33,925 nt of DNA from Methylobacterium sp. J-076 (GCF_022829405.1 NZ_JAKSXW010000071.1:1-33925); one strand, 5' to 3'; positions 7,723-18,338 are shown, counted from the first letter of the stretch. Program-made: numbers and translations. Notes: a model not told the origin generated them from the sequence alone.

Positions 7723-10431
7723 CTACGTCCCCCGGGCGAGGTCCAGCTTCACCTTCAGCACGCCCGGATCCTCCGGGTCGCGCGTCTGCGTGAAGCCGAG
7801 GCGGCGGCAGACGGCGAGCATCGGGCGGTTCTCGGCCAATACGGTGCCCTCGACGCAGCCCATCCCCTCCGAGCGCGCCCAGTCGATCATCAGGCGCATC
7901 AGCGCGAAGGCGAGGCCGGTGCCGCGGGCGTCCCGCCCGACGCCGATGGCGTACTCGCCGCTGTCGTGGTTGGCGTCGGCGTGGAGGCGCACCGCGCCGA
8001 GCATCCGCTCCCCGCCATCCGGGCCGATCTCCACAGCCACGAAGGCGATGGCGCGGGAATAGTCGAGCTGGGTCAGCCGGGCGAGGAAGGCGTGGCTGAA
8101 GGCGCGCACCGGCCCGAAGAAGCGCAGGCGCAGGCTCTCCGGGTCGAGCCCTTCGAAGAACACCCGGAACAGCCCCTCGTCCTCCGGCCGCACGGGGCGC
8201 ACCTGCACCGTCCGGTCCTTGACGTTGAGGACGCGCACCCATTCCACCGGATAGGGGCGGATCGCGAAGCCCGGATGGCCGCCCCCGCGCCGGTCCCGCT
8301 CGCCGTAGCGGTCCTGCGGCAGCCGGCCGATCCGCACCCTCGCGTCGAGGGCCAGCACGCCGGTCTCGTCGGCCAGCAGGGGGTTGATGTCGAGTTCGCG
8401 CACCTGCGGCAGGTCGGCGGCGAGCTGGGCGATCTTCACGAGCGTCAGGGCGATGGCCGGCAGGTCGGCGGCGGGCACGTCCCGGTAGGCGTCGAGGCGC
8501 CGGGCCACCCGGGTCCGGGCGATGAGGTCGCGGGCGAGGGTCAGGTCGAGGGGCGGCAGGCCGAGCGCCCGGTCGTCGATCACCTCCACGGCGGTGCCGC
8601 CCCGGCCGAACACCACCACGGGGCCGAAGACCGGATCCTCCGCGAGCCCGGCGATCAGCTCCCGGCGGCGGCCCCGGCGCACCATCGGCTGCACGGCGAA
8701 GCCGGTGACGCGGGCGTCCGGCCGCTCCCGGCGGGCCCGGGTGAGGATGTGGCGGGCGGCCTCGCGCACGTCGGCCTCGCTGGTGAGGTCGAGGTGGACG
8801 CCGCCGATGTCGGACTTGTGGACGATGTCGGGGGAGACGACCTTCAGGGCCACCGCCTCGCCGGCGGCGATCAGCGGCCAGGCCGCGGCGGCGGCGGCGT
8901 CGATGTCCGGGGCGAGGATCAGCGGCACGGCCGGGATCCGGTAGGCGGCGAGCAGGGCGCCGACGGCGATCGGATCGAGCCAGGAGGCGCCCTGGCGCAG
9001 GGCGTCGGCGACGATCCGCCGGGCCGCCTCCGTGTCGGGGGAGAAGTCCCGGGGCAGGGAATCCGGGGTGCGCATCAGGTCGTCCTGCGCCTCCCGGTAG
9101 CGGACGAGGTGGAGGAACCCCTCGATCGCCTCGGAATCCGTGGAGAAATGCGGGATGCCGGCCCCGGCATAGGTCTCCCGCGCCGCGCCGGCCTCGCCCA
9201 GGGAGACGGCGAAGACGGGCTTCTTGCGGGACTGCCCCTTGCGCGCGCTGCCCACCGCCTCGGCCACGGCGGCGGCGACCGCCTGGGGCTCGGAGCGGAT
9301 CGTCGGCACGTGGATCGACAGCACCGCGTCGTTGCCCTCGTCGGCGAGCAGCGGCGCCAGCGCCTCGGCGAAGGCCGGGCCGCCCGCATCCATGCCGAGG
9401 TTGACCGGGTTGCCCGCCGGGCGGGGCCCGTGCGCCTCGATTTCCGCGAGGAGGCCGGCCCGGTCGGCCAGCCGGTCGGCTGCCAGCAGGCCGATGCCCC
9501 GGCCGTTGGTGAGGATGGCGAGTCGCTTGCCCGGGAACGGCCGCTGCCGCCCCAGGGTCTCGACGGCGGCCAGCATCTCGTCGAGGTCCTGCACCGCCAG
9601 CAGGCCCGCCCGGCGGAAGGCGGCGGCGTAGACCGCGTCCGGCCGGGCGAGGGCGCCCGTATGCGTCACCGTCTGCCCGGTCCGGTCGGCCGCGGAGGGC
9701 CGGTGCCGCCCGGCCCGCAGCACCACCACGGGCTTGGCCCGCGCCGCCGCCCGGGCGGCGGACATGAAGCGCCGGGCATCCTCCACCCGGTCGAGGCAGA
9801 GCAGGATCGCGCGGGTGCGGATGCTGGCGGCGAAATGGTCGAGGCAGTCGGAGACGTCGATGTCGACGGCGCTGCCGAGCGCCATCACCGCCGAGAAGCC
9901 CACGCCCCGCAGGCTCGCCCATTCCACGATGGCCGCGGCCACCGTGCCGGATTGCGAGATCAGGGCGAGGTCCCCCGCCGGGGGCACGTGGGCGAACAGG
10001 CTCGCGTCGAGGTGGCGGGAGGGCACGCAGAGGCCGGCGCTGTTGGGGCCGAGCAGGCGCAGGCCGTGGCGGCGGGCGGCGATGCGCGCCCGCGGCCCCG
10101 GATCGTCGGGCCCCGTGCCGAGCCCGGCGCTCAGGACGATGGCGGCGCCGGCCCCGAGCCGCCCCGCCTCCTCGACGATGTCGGGCACCCCCGAGGGCGG
10201 CACCGCGACGACCACGAGGTCCGGCACGGAGGGCAGGTCGCAGAGCCGCGGGGCGCAGGGCAGCCCGTCGATCTCCGATTCGGTCGGGTGGACGGGCAGG
10301 AGGGCGCCGGGGAAGCCGGAGCGGCGCAGGTTCGCCAGCACGCTGCGGCCCACGCTGCCCTCGCGCGCGCCCGCGCCGACGAAGGCCACCGTCCGCGGAG
10401 AGAGGAGCCGGTCGAAGCGGTAGGTGCTCAT
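7723..10431 (-). CDS. Pat-like acyl-CoA synthetase (NDP-forming)/GNAT acetyltransferase
   Basis: A 902-residue two-part protein with the architecture of the protein acetyltransferase Pat/PatZ. A CoA-binding Rossmann domain comes first (residues 1 to about 130, from LLSPRTVAFVGAGAREGSVG), then succinyl-CoA-ligase-like domains with HTGALARPDAVY. An ATP-grasp part near the middle includes ALKVVSPDIVHKSDIGGV and RELDINPLL. The C-terminal GNAT domain has the acetyl-CoA motif GRDARGTGLA. Characterised relatives acetylate lysines of acetyl-CoA synthetase and other enzymes; this role is inferred. The histidine in THTGALA aligns with the phospho-histidine of active NDP-forming ligases, so ligase activity should not be dismissed. 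The ATG at 10431 gives a family-like N-terminus; an upstream extension to 10542 is unlikely. Confidence 0.9.
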   Translation of the reverse strand: MSTYRFDRLLSPRTVAFVGAGAREGSVGRSVLANLRRSGFPGALLPVHPTESEIDGLPCAPRLCDLPSVPDLVVVAVPPSGVPDIVEEAGRLGAGAAIVLSAGLGTGPDDPGPRARIAARRHGLRLLGPNSAGLCVPSRHLDASLFAHVPPAGDLALISQSGTVAAAIVEWASLRGVGFSAVMALGSAVDIDVSDCLDHFAASIRTRAILLCLDRVEDARRFMSAARAAARAKPVVVLRAGRHRPSAADRTGQTVTHTGALARPDAVYAAAFRRAGLLAVQDLDEMLAAVETLGRQRPFPGKRLAILTNGRGIGLLAADRLADRAGLLAEIEAHGPRPAGNPVNLGMDAGGPAFAEALAPLLADEGNDAVLSIHVPTIRSEPQAVAAAVAEAVGSARKGQSRKKPVFAVSLGEAGAARETYAGAGIPHFSTDSEAIEGFLHLVRYREAQDDLMRTPDSLPRDFSPDTEAARRIVADALRQGASWLDPIAVGALLAAYRIPAVPLILAPDIDAAAAAAWPLIAAGEAVALKVVSPDIVHKSDIGGVHLDLTSEADVREAARHILTRARRERPDARVTGFAVQPMVRRGRRRELIAGLAEDPVFGPVVVFGRGGTAVEVIDDRALGLPPLDLTLARDLIARTRVARRLDAYRDVPAADLPAIALTLVKIAQLAADLPQVRELDINPLLADETGVLALDARVRIGRLPQDRYGERDRRGGGHPGFAIRPYPVEWVRVLNVKDRTVQVRPVRPEDEGLFRVFFEGLDPESLRLRFFGPVRAFSHAFLARLTQLDYSRAIAFVAVEIGPDGGERMLGAVRLHADANHDSGEYAIGVGRDARGTGLAFALMRLMIDWARSEGMGCVEGTVLAENRPMLAVCRRLGFTQTRDPEDPGVLKVKLDLARGT

Positions 10432-10588
10432 GCCATCCCCGCGCCGGGCCCATCGCCGCAACGTGTGCCCGCCATCCCCGTTCCGGCCACGCCGGCCGGC
10501 GGGTGATCCACAGCTTTTCCCCGCTGCTTCAGGATCGGGCAAGGGGGGCTTGCGAGGCTGAGGGCCCCACGATCGCTCCGAGTTGCCG

Positions 10589-11410
10589 ATGCCGAGCCCG
10601 TCCGCGCGCCATGGTCCGTCCGCCGCGCCCGCCCCCCACGAGGGGCCGGCCCGCCCGCCGAGCCTCGTGGCGCGCCTGTTCTGGACGGGGGTGGCGGGCA
10701 GCGCCCTGGCCTTCTGGTATGGCCCGGCGGCCTTCGCCGGGACCGGGTTCGGCCTCGCGGCGGTGCTCGCCCGCCACCTCGACCGGCCGCGCCGCCTGCG
10801 CCGCCGGGTCCGCCGGATCGCCCGGCGCCACGAGGAGACCCTGGCCCTGCGGCGGCGGCAGGAGCGGTTCGAGGACGCCTACGGCACCCTGATCGAGGAC
10901 GGGTGGCTGCGCGAATGCGCCTACTTCCTCGACCGGACGGTGCTGCCCCAGCTCGGGACCCGCCACGCCGACCTCTTCCTCCGGGAGCGTCCGCGCATGC
11001 TGGCGATCATCGAGGCGGCGGCGGCCGAGATCGACCTGCCCGACGAGGACGAGGCCCCAGAGGACGGCATCGCCTACGAGCGGTTCTGCGCCGAGCGCCT
11101 CGCCCGGGCGGGCTGGCGCACCCACCGCACGCCCGCCAGCGGCGACCAGGGGGCGGACGTGGTGGCGGACCGCGACGGCCTGCGCCTCGTCGTGCAGTGC
11201 AAGCGGCTTGGGCGGCCGGTGGGCAACGCCGCGGTGCAGGAGGCGGCGGCGGCGCTGCGCTACTGGGAGGGCGACCGCGCGGCGGTGGTCACGAATGCCG
11301 GCTTCACCCCCGCCGCCCGGCGGCTCGCCGCCGCCACGGGGGTGCTCCTCCTGCACCATGACGCGCTGGCGGAGCTGGAGGTGGAGGACGACGGGCGGCC
11401 GGGGGGCTGA
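10589..11410 (+). CDS. membrane-anchored Mrr-like restriction endonuclease-fold protein
   Basis: A 273-residue protein with a Pro-rich N-terminus, a hydrophobic segment (about 31-60) suited to one or two membrane passes, a basic/coiled region (65-95), and a C-terminal Mrr_cat-like nuclease domain. The nuclease core is visible as YERFCAERLARAGW, Asp190 in GDQGADVV and the QxK variant Gln203/Lys205 in VVQCKRLG, followed by VQEAAAAL and VVTNAGFTPAA. This is the fold of type IV enzymes that cut modified DNA, but membrane-tethered forms are mostly uncharacterised. The ATG at 10589 is chosen; a TTG two codons upstream is an alternative and neither has a strong ribosome binding site. It is divergent from the Pat-like gene. 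Confidence 0.85.
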   Translation: MPSPSARHGPSAAPAPHEGPARPPSLVARLFWTGVAGSALAFWYGPAAFAGTGFGLAAVLARHLDRPRRLRRRVRRIARRHEETLALRRRQERFEDAYGTLIEDGWLRECAYFLDRTVLPQLGTRHADLFLRERPRMLAIIEAAAAEIDLPDEDEAPEDGIAYERFCAERLARAGWRTHRTPASGDQGADVVADRDGLRLVVQCKRLGRPVGNAAVQEAAAALRYWEGDRAAVVTNAGFTPAARRLAAATGVLLLHHDALAELEVEDDGRPGG

Positions 11411-11460
11411 ACCGCTGGCCGTTCCCGGCGAGGACGGCGGCGGCGACCGGCCTGCGCCGG

Positions 11461-12102
11461 CTAGGCCAGCGGGCCGGGGATCGCGCTCTCGGCCTTGGTG
11501 AGCAGGCGGGCCTCGTGGCGGCGCACGAAGGCCCAGAGGGCGACGCCGCCGAACACCACCAGGGCGAGCAGGGTGAGGCCGACCGGGCCGGCGACCTTCT
11601 CGATGGAGCGGCCGCAATAGTAGGAGCCGAGGCCCATGCTCGCCGCCCAGGCGATGCCGCCCAGCGCGTTGAAGACGAAGAAGCGGCGGGCATCGAGGCG
11701 GTTCACCCCCGCGAGCAGGGCCGCGTAGGCCCGCAGCATCGCGGTGAAGCGCCCGAAGAACACGATCTTCCCGCCGTGGCGGCGGAACAGGTACTGGCCG
11801 AGCTTGAGCCGGCCGTGGTCGAGGGCGATCAGGTGGCCGTAGCGCAGGAGCAGGGGCATCCCCCAGCGCCGCCCGGCCCAGTAGCCGAGGTTGTCGCCGA
11901 GGATCGCCGCCGTGGCCGCCGCGGCGATCACCCCCGCGATGTCGAGGTTGCCGGTGCTGCCGGCATAGACGGCGGAGGAGATCAGCACCGTCTCGCCGGG
12001 GCAGGGCACGCCCGCGCTCTCCAGCGTGATGATCACGAAGATGGCGATGTAGCCGTAATTCGCGATCAGGTCGGCGATCGGCAGGTCGTGCAGGAAGGCC
12101 AT
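11461..12102 (-). CDS. DedA-family membrane protein
   Basis: A 213-residue integral membrane protein of the DedA/SNARE-associated family. The diagnostic ESAGVPCPGETVL near residue 28-40 and the FFGRFTAMLRAY motif near 113-124 are present, with several hydrophobic helices and re-entrant segments. Relatives act as lipid scramblases or flippases, for example for undecaprenyl phosphate or phosphatidylethanolamine, and affect envelope integrity; the substrate here is unknown. The gene follows the peroxiredoxin gene on the same strand after 79 bp that contain a strong hairpin, so cotranscription may be attenuated. Confidence 0.92.
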   Translation of the reverse strand: MAFLHDLPIADLIANYGYIAIFVIITLESAGVPCPGETVLISSAVYAGSTGNLDIAGVIAAAATAAILGDNLGYWAGRRWGMPLLLRYGHLIALDHGRLKLGQYLFRRHGGKIVFFGRFTAMLRAYAALLAGVNRLDARRFFVFNALGGIAWAASMGLGSYYCGRSIEKVAGPVGLTLLALVVFGGVALWAFVRRHEARLLTKAESAIPGPLA

Positions 12103-12120
12103 GCGGTCCTCAGGAGCCGG

Positions 12121-12149
12121 CTGCGGGCGGGCAAAGCCCTAGCCCGCAG
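12121..12149. terminator. hairpin between peroxiredoxin and dedA genes
   Basis: CTGCGGGC (12121-12128) pairs with GCCCGCAG (12142-12149), and inside it GGGC/GCCC close an AAA loop with a 2-nt bulge, giving a 12-bp stem. No T-tract follows on either strand, so it may be an attenuator or mRNA stabiliser rather than a full terminator. Confidence 0.45.
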
Positions 12150-12181
12150 AACGTGGCGTCAAGAGGGCCGCCCCCCCCGTC

Positions 12182-12661
12182 TCAGAGCAGCTTCAGCATC
12201 GCCTCGGCGCCGGACGCCTCGGCCTTCGAGGGCGATTCCTCGACGTTGAGCACCTTCACCACGCCGTCGTCCACCAGCATGGAATACCGCTTCGAGCGGG
12301 TGCCGAGGCCGAAGCCGGTGCCGTCCATCTCCAGGCCGACGGCCTTGGCGAAGTCGGCGTTGCCGTCGGCCAGGAACTCGATGCCCTCGGCGGCGCTCGC
12401 CTTGGCCCAGGCGTCGAGGACGAACACGTCGTTGACGCTGGTGACGGCGATGGCATCGATGCCGCGCCCGAGGATCTCCTCGCGGTGCTGCACGAAGCCC
12501 GGCAGGTGGTTGCGGTGGCAGCTCGGGGTGAAGGCGCCGGGCACGCCGATCAGCACGATCCGCCGCCCCTTGAACACGTCGTCCGTGGTGCGCGCCATCG
12601 GGCCTTCGGGGCCGATCACCCGGAAGGTCGCCTGCGGCAGGTGTTCGCCGACCTGGATCAT
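12182..12661 (-). CDS. peroxiredoxin (Prx5/AhpE-like, redoxin family)
   Basis: Thiol peroxidase that reduces hydrogen peroxide and organic hydroperoxides. The 159-residue protein has the Prx5 signature GVPGAFTPSC with peroxidatic Cys48, followed by HRNHLPGF. VNDVFVLDAWAKA and RSKRYSMLVDDG are further family landmarks. No second cysteine stands at a typical resolving position, which suggests a 1-Cys mechanism with glutathione or glutaredoxin as reductant (inference). The start at the ATG 12661 yields the family N-terminus MIQVGEHLP. It is divergent from yqgE across 167 bp that include a perfect palindrome. Confidence 0.92.
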   Translation of the reverse strand: MIQVGEHLPQATFRVIGPEGPMARTTDDVFKGRRIVLIGVPGAFTPSCHRNHLPGFVQHREEILGRGIDAIAVTSVNDVFVLDAWAKASAAEGIEFLADGNADFAKAVGLEMDGTGFGLGTRSKRYSMLVDDGVVKVLNVEESPSKAEASGAEAMLKLL

Positions 12662-12785
12662 CTCTGGTCTCTCCGGTGGGGCGGGGCTCCCCCGCAGGGT
12701 CGGCTGTGACGTAGCGTGGCGGGCCCGACCTGTCGAGGCGCCCGCCCCGGGCGACGGGGCCGGGCGATCCGCGCCGCCGGCCACT

Positions 12786-12800
12786 TTGTCCGCTGGACAA
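12786..12800. promoter_or_regulatory. perfect palindrome in the peroxiredoxin/yqgE divergent region
   Basis: TTGTCC-GCT-GGACAA is a perfect 6+3+6 inverted repeat, 28 bp before yqgE. Each strand presents TTGTCC, which resembles a -35 box, so it could be an operator or paired promoter element. No known regulator site is recognised. Confidence 0.45.
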
Positions 12801-12828
12801 CGGCAGGGCGCGGGGCCAGCATGCGGAC

Positions 12829-13449
12829 ATGCCGACATCCCTTCCTCCCCGGCAGACCGCGCTCTCCGGCACGACCTTCCTCGACGGCCAGTTCCTGGTC
12901 GCGATGCCCGGGATGGCGGACGAGCGGTTCGCCCGCTCCGTGGTCTACATCTGCGCCCATTCGTCGGACGGGGCGATGGGAATCATCGTCAACAAGGCCG
13001 CCGCCGACATCAGCATGCCCGACCTGCTGGTGCAGCTCGAGGTGGCCCCGGAGGCGGACGCGATCCGCCTGCGCGAGCGCGTCGGCCACATGCCGGTGCT
13101 GATGGGCGGCCCCGTGGAGGGGCGGCGCGGCTTCGTCCTGCACTCGGACGACTTCCACATCGCCCAGTCGACGCTGATCATCGACGACGGCATCTGCCTC
13201 ACCGCCACGGTGGAGATCCTGCGGGCCATCGCCAGCGGCGAGGGCCCGGCCAGCGCGGTGCTCGCGCTGGGCTACGCGGGCTGGCAGGCGGGGCAGCTGG
13301 AGAGCGAGATCATGGCCAACGGCTGGCTCAACTGCCAGGCGGATCCGAGCCTGATCTTCAACCCGGACCTCGAGTCGAAATACGAGCGGACGCTCCGTGG
13401 CAACGGCATCGACCCCGCCATGCTCTCGGCGAGCGTCGGGCGGGCCTGA
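12829..13449 (+). CDS. YqgE/AlgH family protein
   Basis: A 206-residue member of the UPF0301 (DUF179) family. Landmarks are the N-terminal [22 protein letters not shown] (residues 17-38), the GAMGIIVNK segment, [18 protein letters not shown] and [13 protein letters not shown]. In Pseudomonas the relative AlgH is linked to alginate control, but the biochemical role of the family is unknown. The ATG at 12829 is preceded by little Shine-Dalgarno sequence. The gene is convergent with a secreted-protein gene, with an imperfect repeat region between them. Confidence 0.93.
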   Translation: MPTSLPPRQTALSGTTFLDGQFLVAMPGMADERFARSVVYICAHSSDGAMGIIVNKAAADISMPDLLVQLEVAPEADAIRLRERVGHMPVLMGGPVEGRRGFVLHSDDFHIAQSTLIIDDGICLTATVEILRAIASGEGPASAVLALGYAGWQAGQLESEIMANGWLNCQADPSLIFNPDLESKYERTLRGNGIDPAMLSASVGRA

Positions 13450-13478
13450 GCGGGGGCGGCCTGACCGAAGGCACCACG

Positions 13479-13569
13479 CCGTCATCGCCCGCGGGGCGAC
13501 GCCACCCGGGGCCACCCGGGGCCACCCGGCCGCCATCGGCGAACTCGTGACCTCGCCCGGCGATGACGG
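13479..13569. repeat. inverted repeat and decamer repeats between convergent genes
   Basis: CCGTCATCGCC at 13479-13489 and GGCGATGACGG at 13559-13569 form an 11-bp perfect inverted repeat. Between them stand three tandem copies of a decamer, GCCACCCGGG (about 13501-13528), each holding the palindrome CCCGGG. The GCGATGACGG sequence recurs in the 114-bp repeat at 19034-19318. It may act as a bidirectional terminator between yqgE and the next gene. Confidence 0.6.
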
Positions 13570-13592
13570 GGCGGATCCCCCCGGCGTGGGGC

Positions 13593-14588
13593 CTATTCCG
13601 GCTCCGCCGCGCCGCCGCCGACGTCGGGGTTCATGCCCTCCACCGCCGGCTTCGGGCGGGCCCGGCGCGGGGCGGCGGCGGTCACGGTGGGGGTGGCCGT
13701 GTTGGCGCCGAGGCGGGTGGCCAGCGCCAGGGAGCGGTTCTCGGTGAAGCGCAGGTGGCAGAAGCCGTGCGTGCCCTCGCGGGCGTAGCTCCGGCAGAAC
13801 TGCTCCCGGTCGGCCGAGAAGGCCGCCTGCTCGGCCACGATCGGGCGCACGTCCTCCCGGCGGGCCCGCTGGGTCATCAGCTTGTAGTTGTCGCGCACCG
13901 ACTTGTCGGCGACGCCCCGGGCGGCGTCGAACTCCGCGGCCCGGGGGATCAGGGTCGCCGCGGGCGGCCCCCACAGGCCGACGGGTGTCGTGGTGCAGTC
14001 GGCCGCGGAGAAGGTGCAGGTCTGGCCCGCATCGAGCGTCGTCACCAGCACGCCGCCCTCGGTCACGTCGAGGCGCAGGGGGCATTCCGCGGCGGGCGCC
14101 TCGAAACGCGGCACGCCCTCGGGCTTGCCGGACGAGGTCAGGGCGACCGGCTTGCCGCCCCCGAGCTTCACGCTGCACGATTCGGTCGGCTGGGAGATCT
14201 TGGTGCCCGGCAGGGTCACGGCGGCGGTGGTCCCAGTGCCGGCGCGTTCGAGCTTGAGGGAGCCCGTCGTGCCGTTGAGCTGGAGGTCCTGGCCGATCAG
14301 GCCGTCCTCGCTCACGGCCTTGAGCACCACCGGTGCCCGCGGCACGGGGGCGGGCCGGGCGGCCTCGGGGGCGGACTGGCCCGGCTCCTCGGGGACGCCC
14401 GCGGGGGGCACCGGGGCGCCCTCGGGCGGGCGCAGGGTCGGCGGCGGCGCCCGCTCCGGCTTGATGCCGAACAGGCGCTCGAGGAAGTTCTGCGCCTGCG
14501 CCGGGCCGGCGGGGACAGCCAGAACGAGGCCGGCCGCCAGGGCGGGGAGCAGGAGGATGCGGGTGGGACGGGGTGGGCTCGGGGGCAA
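13593..14588 (-). CDS. secreted protein of unknown function
   Basis: A 331-residue protein with a clear signal peptide (TRILLLPALAAGLVLAVPAG, cleavage near AQAQ), then a Pro-rich stretch to about residue 85 and a beta-rich domain with several cysteines (ESCSVKL, AECPL, TCTF, DCTT). The C-terminal helical part has two cysteines (EQFCRSYAREGTHGFCHL) loosely like the Cys pattern of LprI/DUF1311 proteins; this similarity is weak. The start is a TTG at 14588, chosen because it places the signal peptide correctly; no in-frame ATG does so. Function unknown; periplasmic location is likely. Confidence 0.75.
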   Translation of the reverse strand: MPPSPPRPTRILLLPALAAGLVLAVPAGPAQAQNFLERLFGIKPERAPPPTLRPPEGAPVPPAGVPEEPGQSAPEAARPAPVPRAPVVLKAVSEDGLIGQDLQLNGTTGSLKLERAGTGTTAAVTLPGTKISQPTESCSVKLGGGKPVALTSSGKPEGVPRFEAPAAECPLRLDVTEGGVLVTTLDAGQTCTFSAADCTTTPVGLWGPPAATLIPRAAEFDAARGVADKSVRDNYKLMTQRARREDVRPIVAEQAAFSADREQFCRSYAREGTHGFCHLRFTENRSLALATRLGANTATPTVTAAAPRRARPKPAVEGMNPDVGGGAAEPE

Positions 14589-15012
14589 GGACGGCTCTTG
14601 GGGTGTTCTTTTCCTGCGGGGCCGGTCACGATCCCTGGCGACCGGGTTAACACGCCATCGGTGGCGCGGACGTGGCAGCGGAGCAACAAATTACGGCTGT
14701 GCGGATGCGGTGTGACGGGGGCCGGGGTTGAAATTTCGAGGCGGGTGAACGCCCTGGCCATCCGGCCGTCCGCGGGCCCCCTTCCGCGCCGCCGGCCTCC
14801 CCAGGCTTCTTGCGGGGCCGTGCGGCGGTTCTTATATCGCCGACGACGCGGGATTATCCGCCGGATCTCGGCCGTTCGCGGCCCTTGATCCGGCCCGGGT
14901 CCCGTACTCACATCAGATGCGTCAGTCTCCATCGCGAGTTCTGAAATGCCATGGGCCGAGCTGCTCCGGGGCTCGGCGGTCTGCTTGAACGCGACAGAAG
15001 AGGGATCCCACC
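14589..15012. other. dnaK upstream region, 424 bp without a gene
   Basis: Holds the start side of the secreted-protein gene on the left and the dnaK promoter and leader on the right. About 14680-14740 is less GC-rich and may carry the promoter of the minus-strand gene, but I could not assign boxes. A likely heat-shock promoter is at 14809-14839, leaving a leader of about 165 nt. GAGGGA lies just before the dnaK ATG. Confidence 0.6.
14809..14839 (+). promoter_or_regulatory. heat-shock-type promoter candidate of dnaK
   Basis: CTTGCG at 14809-14814, a 16-bp spacer, then CTTATATCG at 14831-14839. This matches the general form of alphaproteobacterial RpoH promoters (CTTG ... CYTATNT) and is the most AT-rich hexamer region upstream of dnaK. 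No CIRCE element was seen. Confidence 0.65.
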
Positions 15013-16932
<1,920 letters not shown>

Positions 16933-16956
16933 TCGCCACGCTGGTCTGAAACTTTG

Positions 16957-16980
16957 CGGGGCCGGAGCGATCCGGCCCCG
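16957..16980 (+). terminator. GNRA-loop hairpin between dnaK and dnaJ
   Basis: CGGGGCCGGA (16957-16966) and TCCGGCCCCG (16971-16980) form a perfect 10-bp stem closed by the tetraloop GCGA. It is followed only by TCTTCGCTT, a weak T-tract, so partial termination or 3'-end stabilisation of dnaK mRNA is more likely than full termination. Confidence 0.6.
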
Positions 16981-17081
16981 TCTTCGCTTGTGCGGGCCCG
17001 CGCTCTCCGTCATCCGGAAGGGATGGTCGGGGCGGCGTTCGTCGGGCTCGGACGCGGACGAAGAGGCACCTGAGGGCAGGG

Positions 17082-18230
17082 ATGTCGAAGCGGGACTATT
17101 ACGAGGTACTGGGGGTCGCCAAGACCGCCACGGAAGGCGAGATGAAGGTCGCGTTCCGCAAGCTCGCGATGACCTTCCATCCCGACCGCAATCCCGGCGA
17201 CAAGGAAGCCGAGATCAAGTTCAAGGAAATCAACGAGGCCTATCAGTGCCTGTCCGACGGGCAGAAGCGCGCCGCCTACGACCGGTTCGGCCATGCCGCC
17301 TTCAGCCAGGGCGGCGGGGGCGGGCCGGGCTTCGGCAACGAGTTCGGCGACTTCATGTCGGACATCTTCGACAACTTCTTCGGCGACGGCCGCGGGGCGG
17401 GGCCGGGCGCCGGCCGCCGCAGCGCCACGCCGGGGCGCGAGCGCGGCGCGGACCTGCGCTACAACCTCGAGATCTCCCTGGAGGAGGCCTTCGCCGGCAA
17501 GGCGGAGACCATCAAGATCCCGACCTCGATTACCTGCGAGACCTGCTCCGGCAGCGGCGCCAAGGCCGGCTCCAAGCCCCGCCCCTGCACGACCTGTGGC
17601 GGCTACGGCCGGGTGCGGGCGGCGCAGGGGTTCTTCGCCATCGAGCGGACCTGCCCGAACTGCCACGGCCGCGGCGAGATCGTGGACGACCCCTGCCCGA
17701 ACTGCCACGGCGCGGGCCGGGTCAACCGGGAGCGCACGCTCTCCATCAACGTGCCGGCGGGGGTCGATGACGGCCTGCGCATCCGGCTGGCGGGGGAGGG
17801 GGAGAGCGGCGTCCGCGGCGGTCCGTCGGGGGATCTCTACGTATTCCTCTCCATCAAGCCGCACGAGTTCTTCCAGCGGGACGGGGCCGACCTGTTCTGC
17901 CGGGTCCCGATCTCGATGGTGACGGCCGCCCTGTCGGGGGAGATCACCGTGCCGGTGATCGACGGCTCGCAGACCCAGGTGCGGATCCCGGCGGGCACGC
18001 AGACGGCCAAGCAGTTCCGCATCAAGGGCAAGGGCATGCCCGTGCTGCGCTCGCGGGAGGTCGGCGACCTCTACATCCAGGTCTTCGTGGAGACCCCGCA
18101 GAGCCTCACCAAGCGGCAGCGGGAGTTGCTGCTGGAATTCGACCAGTCGGCCTCGCCGGAGAATCATCCCGAATCGGCGGGGTTCTTTTCCAAGGTTCGC
18201 GAGTTCTTCGGGGGCGCCGCGAAGGCATGA
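17082..18230 (+). CDS. dnaJ: chaperone DnaJ (Hsp40)
   Basis: Co-chaperone that delivers substrates to DnaK and stimulates its ATPase. The 382-residue product has a J domain (HPD at residues 33-35), a Gly/Phe-rich stretch to about 125, and four CxxCxGxG zinc repeats ([32 protein letters not shown]; about 152-220). The C-terminal substrate-binding domains follow. This is a type I DnaJ. Start ATG at 17082. A short GC hairpin follows directly after the stop. Confidence 0.99.
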   Translation: MSKRDYYEVLGVAKTATEGEMKVAFRKLAMTFHPDRNPGDKEAEIKFKEINEAYQCLSDGQKRAAYDRFGHAAFSQGGGGGPGFGNEFGDFMSDIFDNFFGDGRGAGPGAGRRSATPGRERGADLRYNLEISLEEAFAGKAETIKIPTSITCETCSGSGAKAGSKPRPCTTCGGYGRVRAAQGFFAIERTCPNCHGRGEIVDDPCPNCHGAGRVNRERTLSINVPAGVDDGLRIRLAGEGESGVRGGPSGDLYVFLSIKPHEFFQRDGADLFCRVPISMVTAALSGEITVPVIDGSQTQVRIPAGTQTAKQFRIKGKGMPVLRSREVGDLYIQVFVETPQSLTKRQRELLLEFDQSASPENHPESAGFFSKVREFFGGAAKA

Positions 18231-18247
18231 CGGGGCGGCACGCCCCG
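18231..18247 (+). terminator. short hairpin after dnaJ
   Basis: CGGGGCG-GCA-CGCCCCG, a perfect 7-bp stem with a 3-nt loop starting at the base after the dnaJ stop. No T-tract, so terminator function is uncertain. Confidence 0.4.
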
Positions 18248-18338
18248 CGCAGGTGGCGCGCCGCCGTGGCGCACATGCCCTAGGCGGCGCCCCGGCCGGA
18301 CGATAAGAACCTTTTCAGCCGTCGCTCCTTTCACCGCA

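Noticed and set aside
10505..10535. GTGATCCACAGC resembling a DnaA box near a possible origin
   Set aside because: Single, imperfect, without further boxes, AT-rich DNA or dnaA/dnaN/hemE neighbours.
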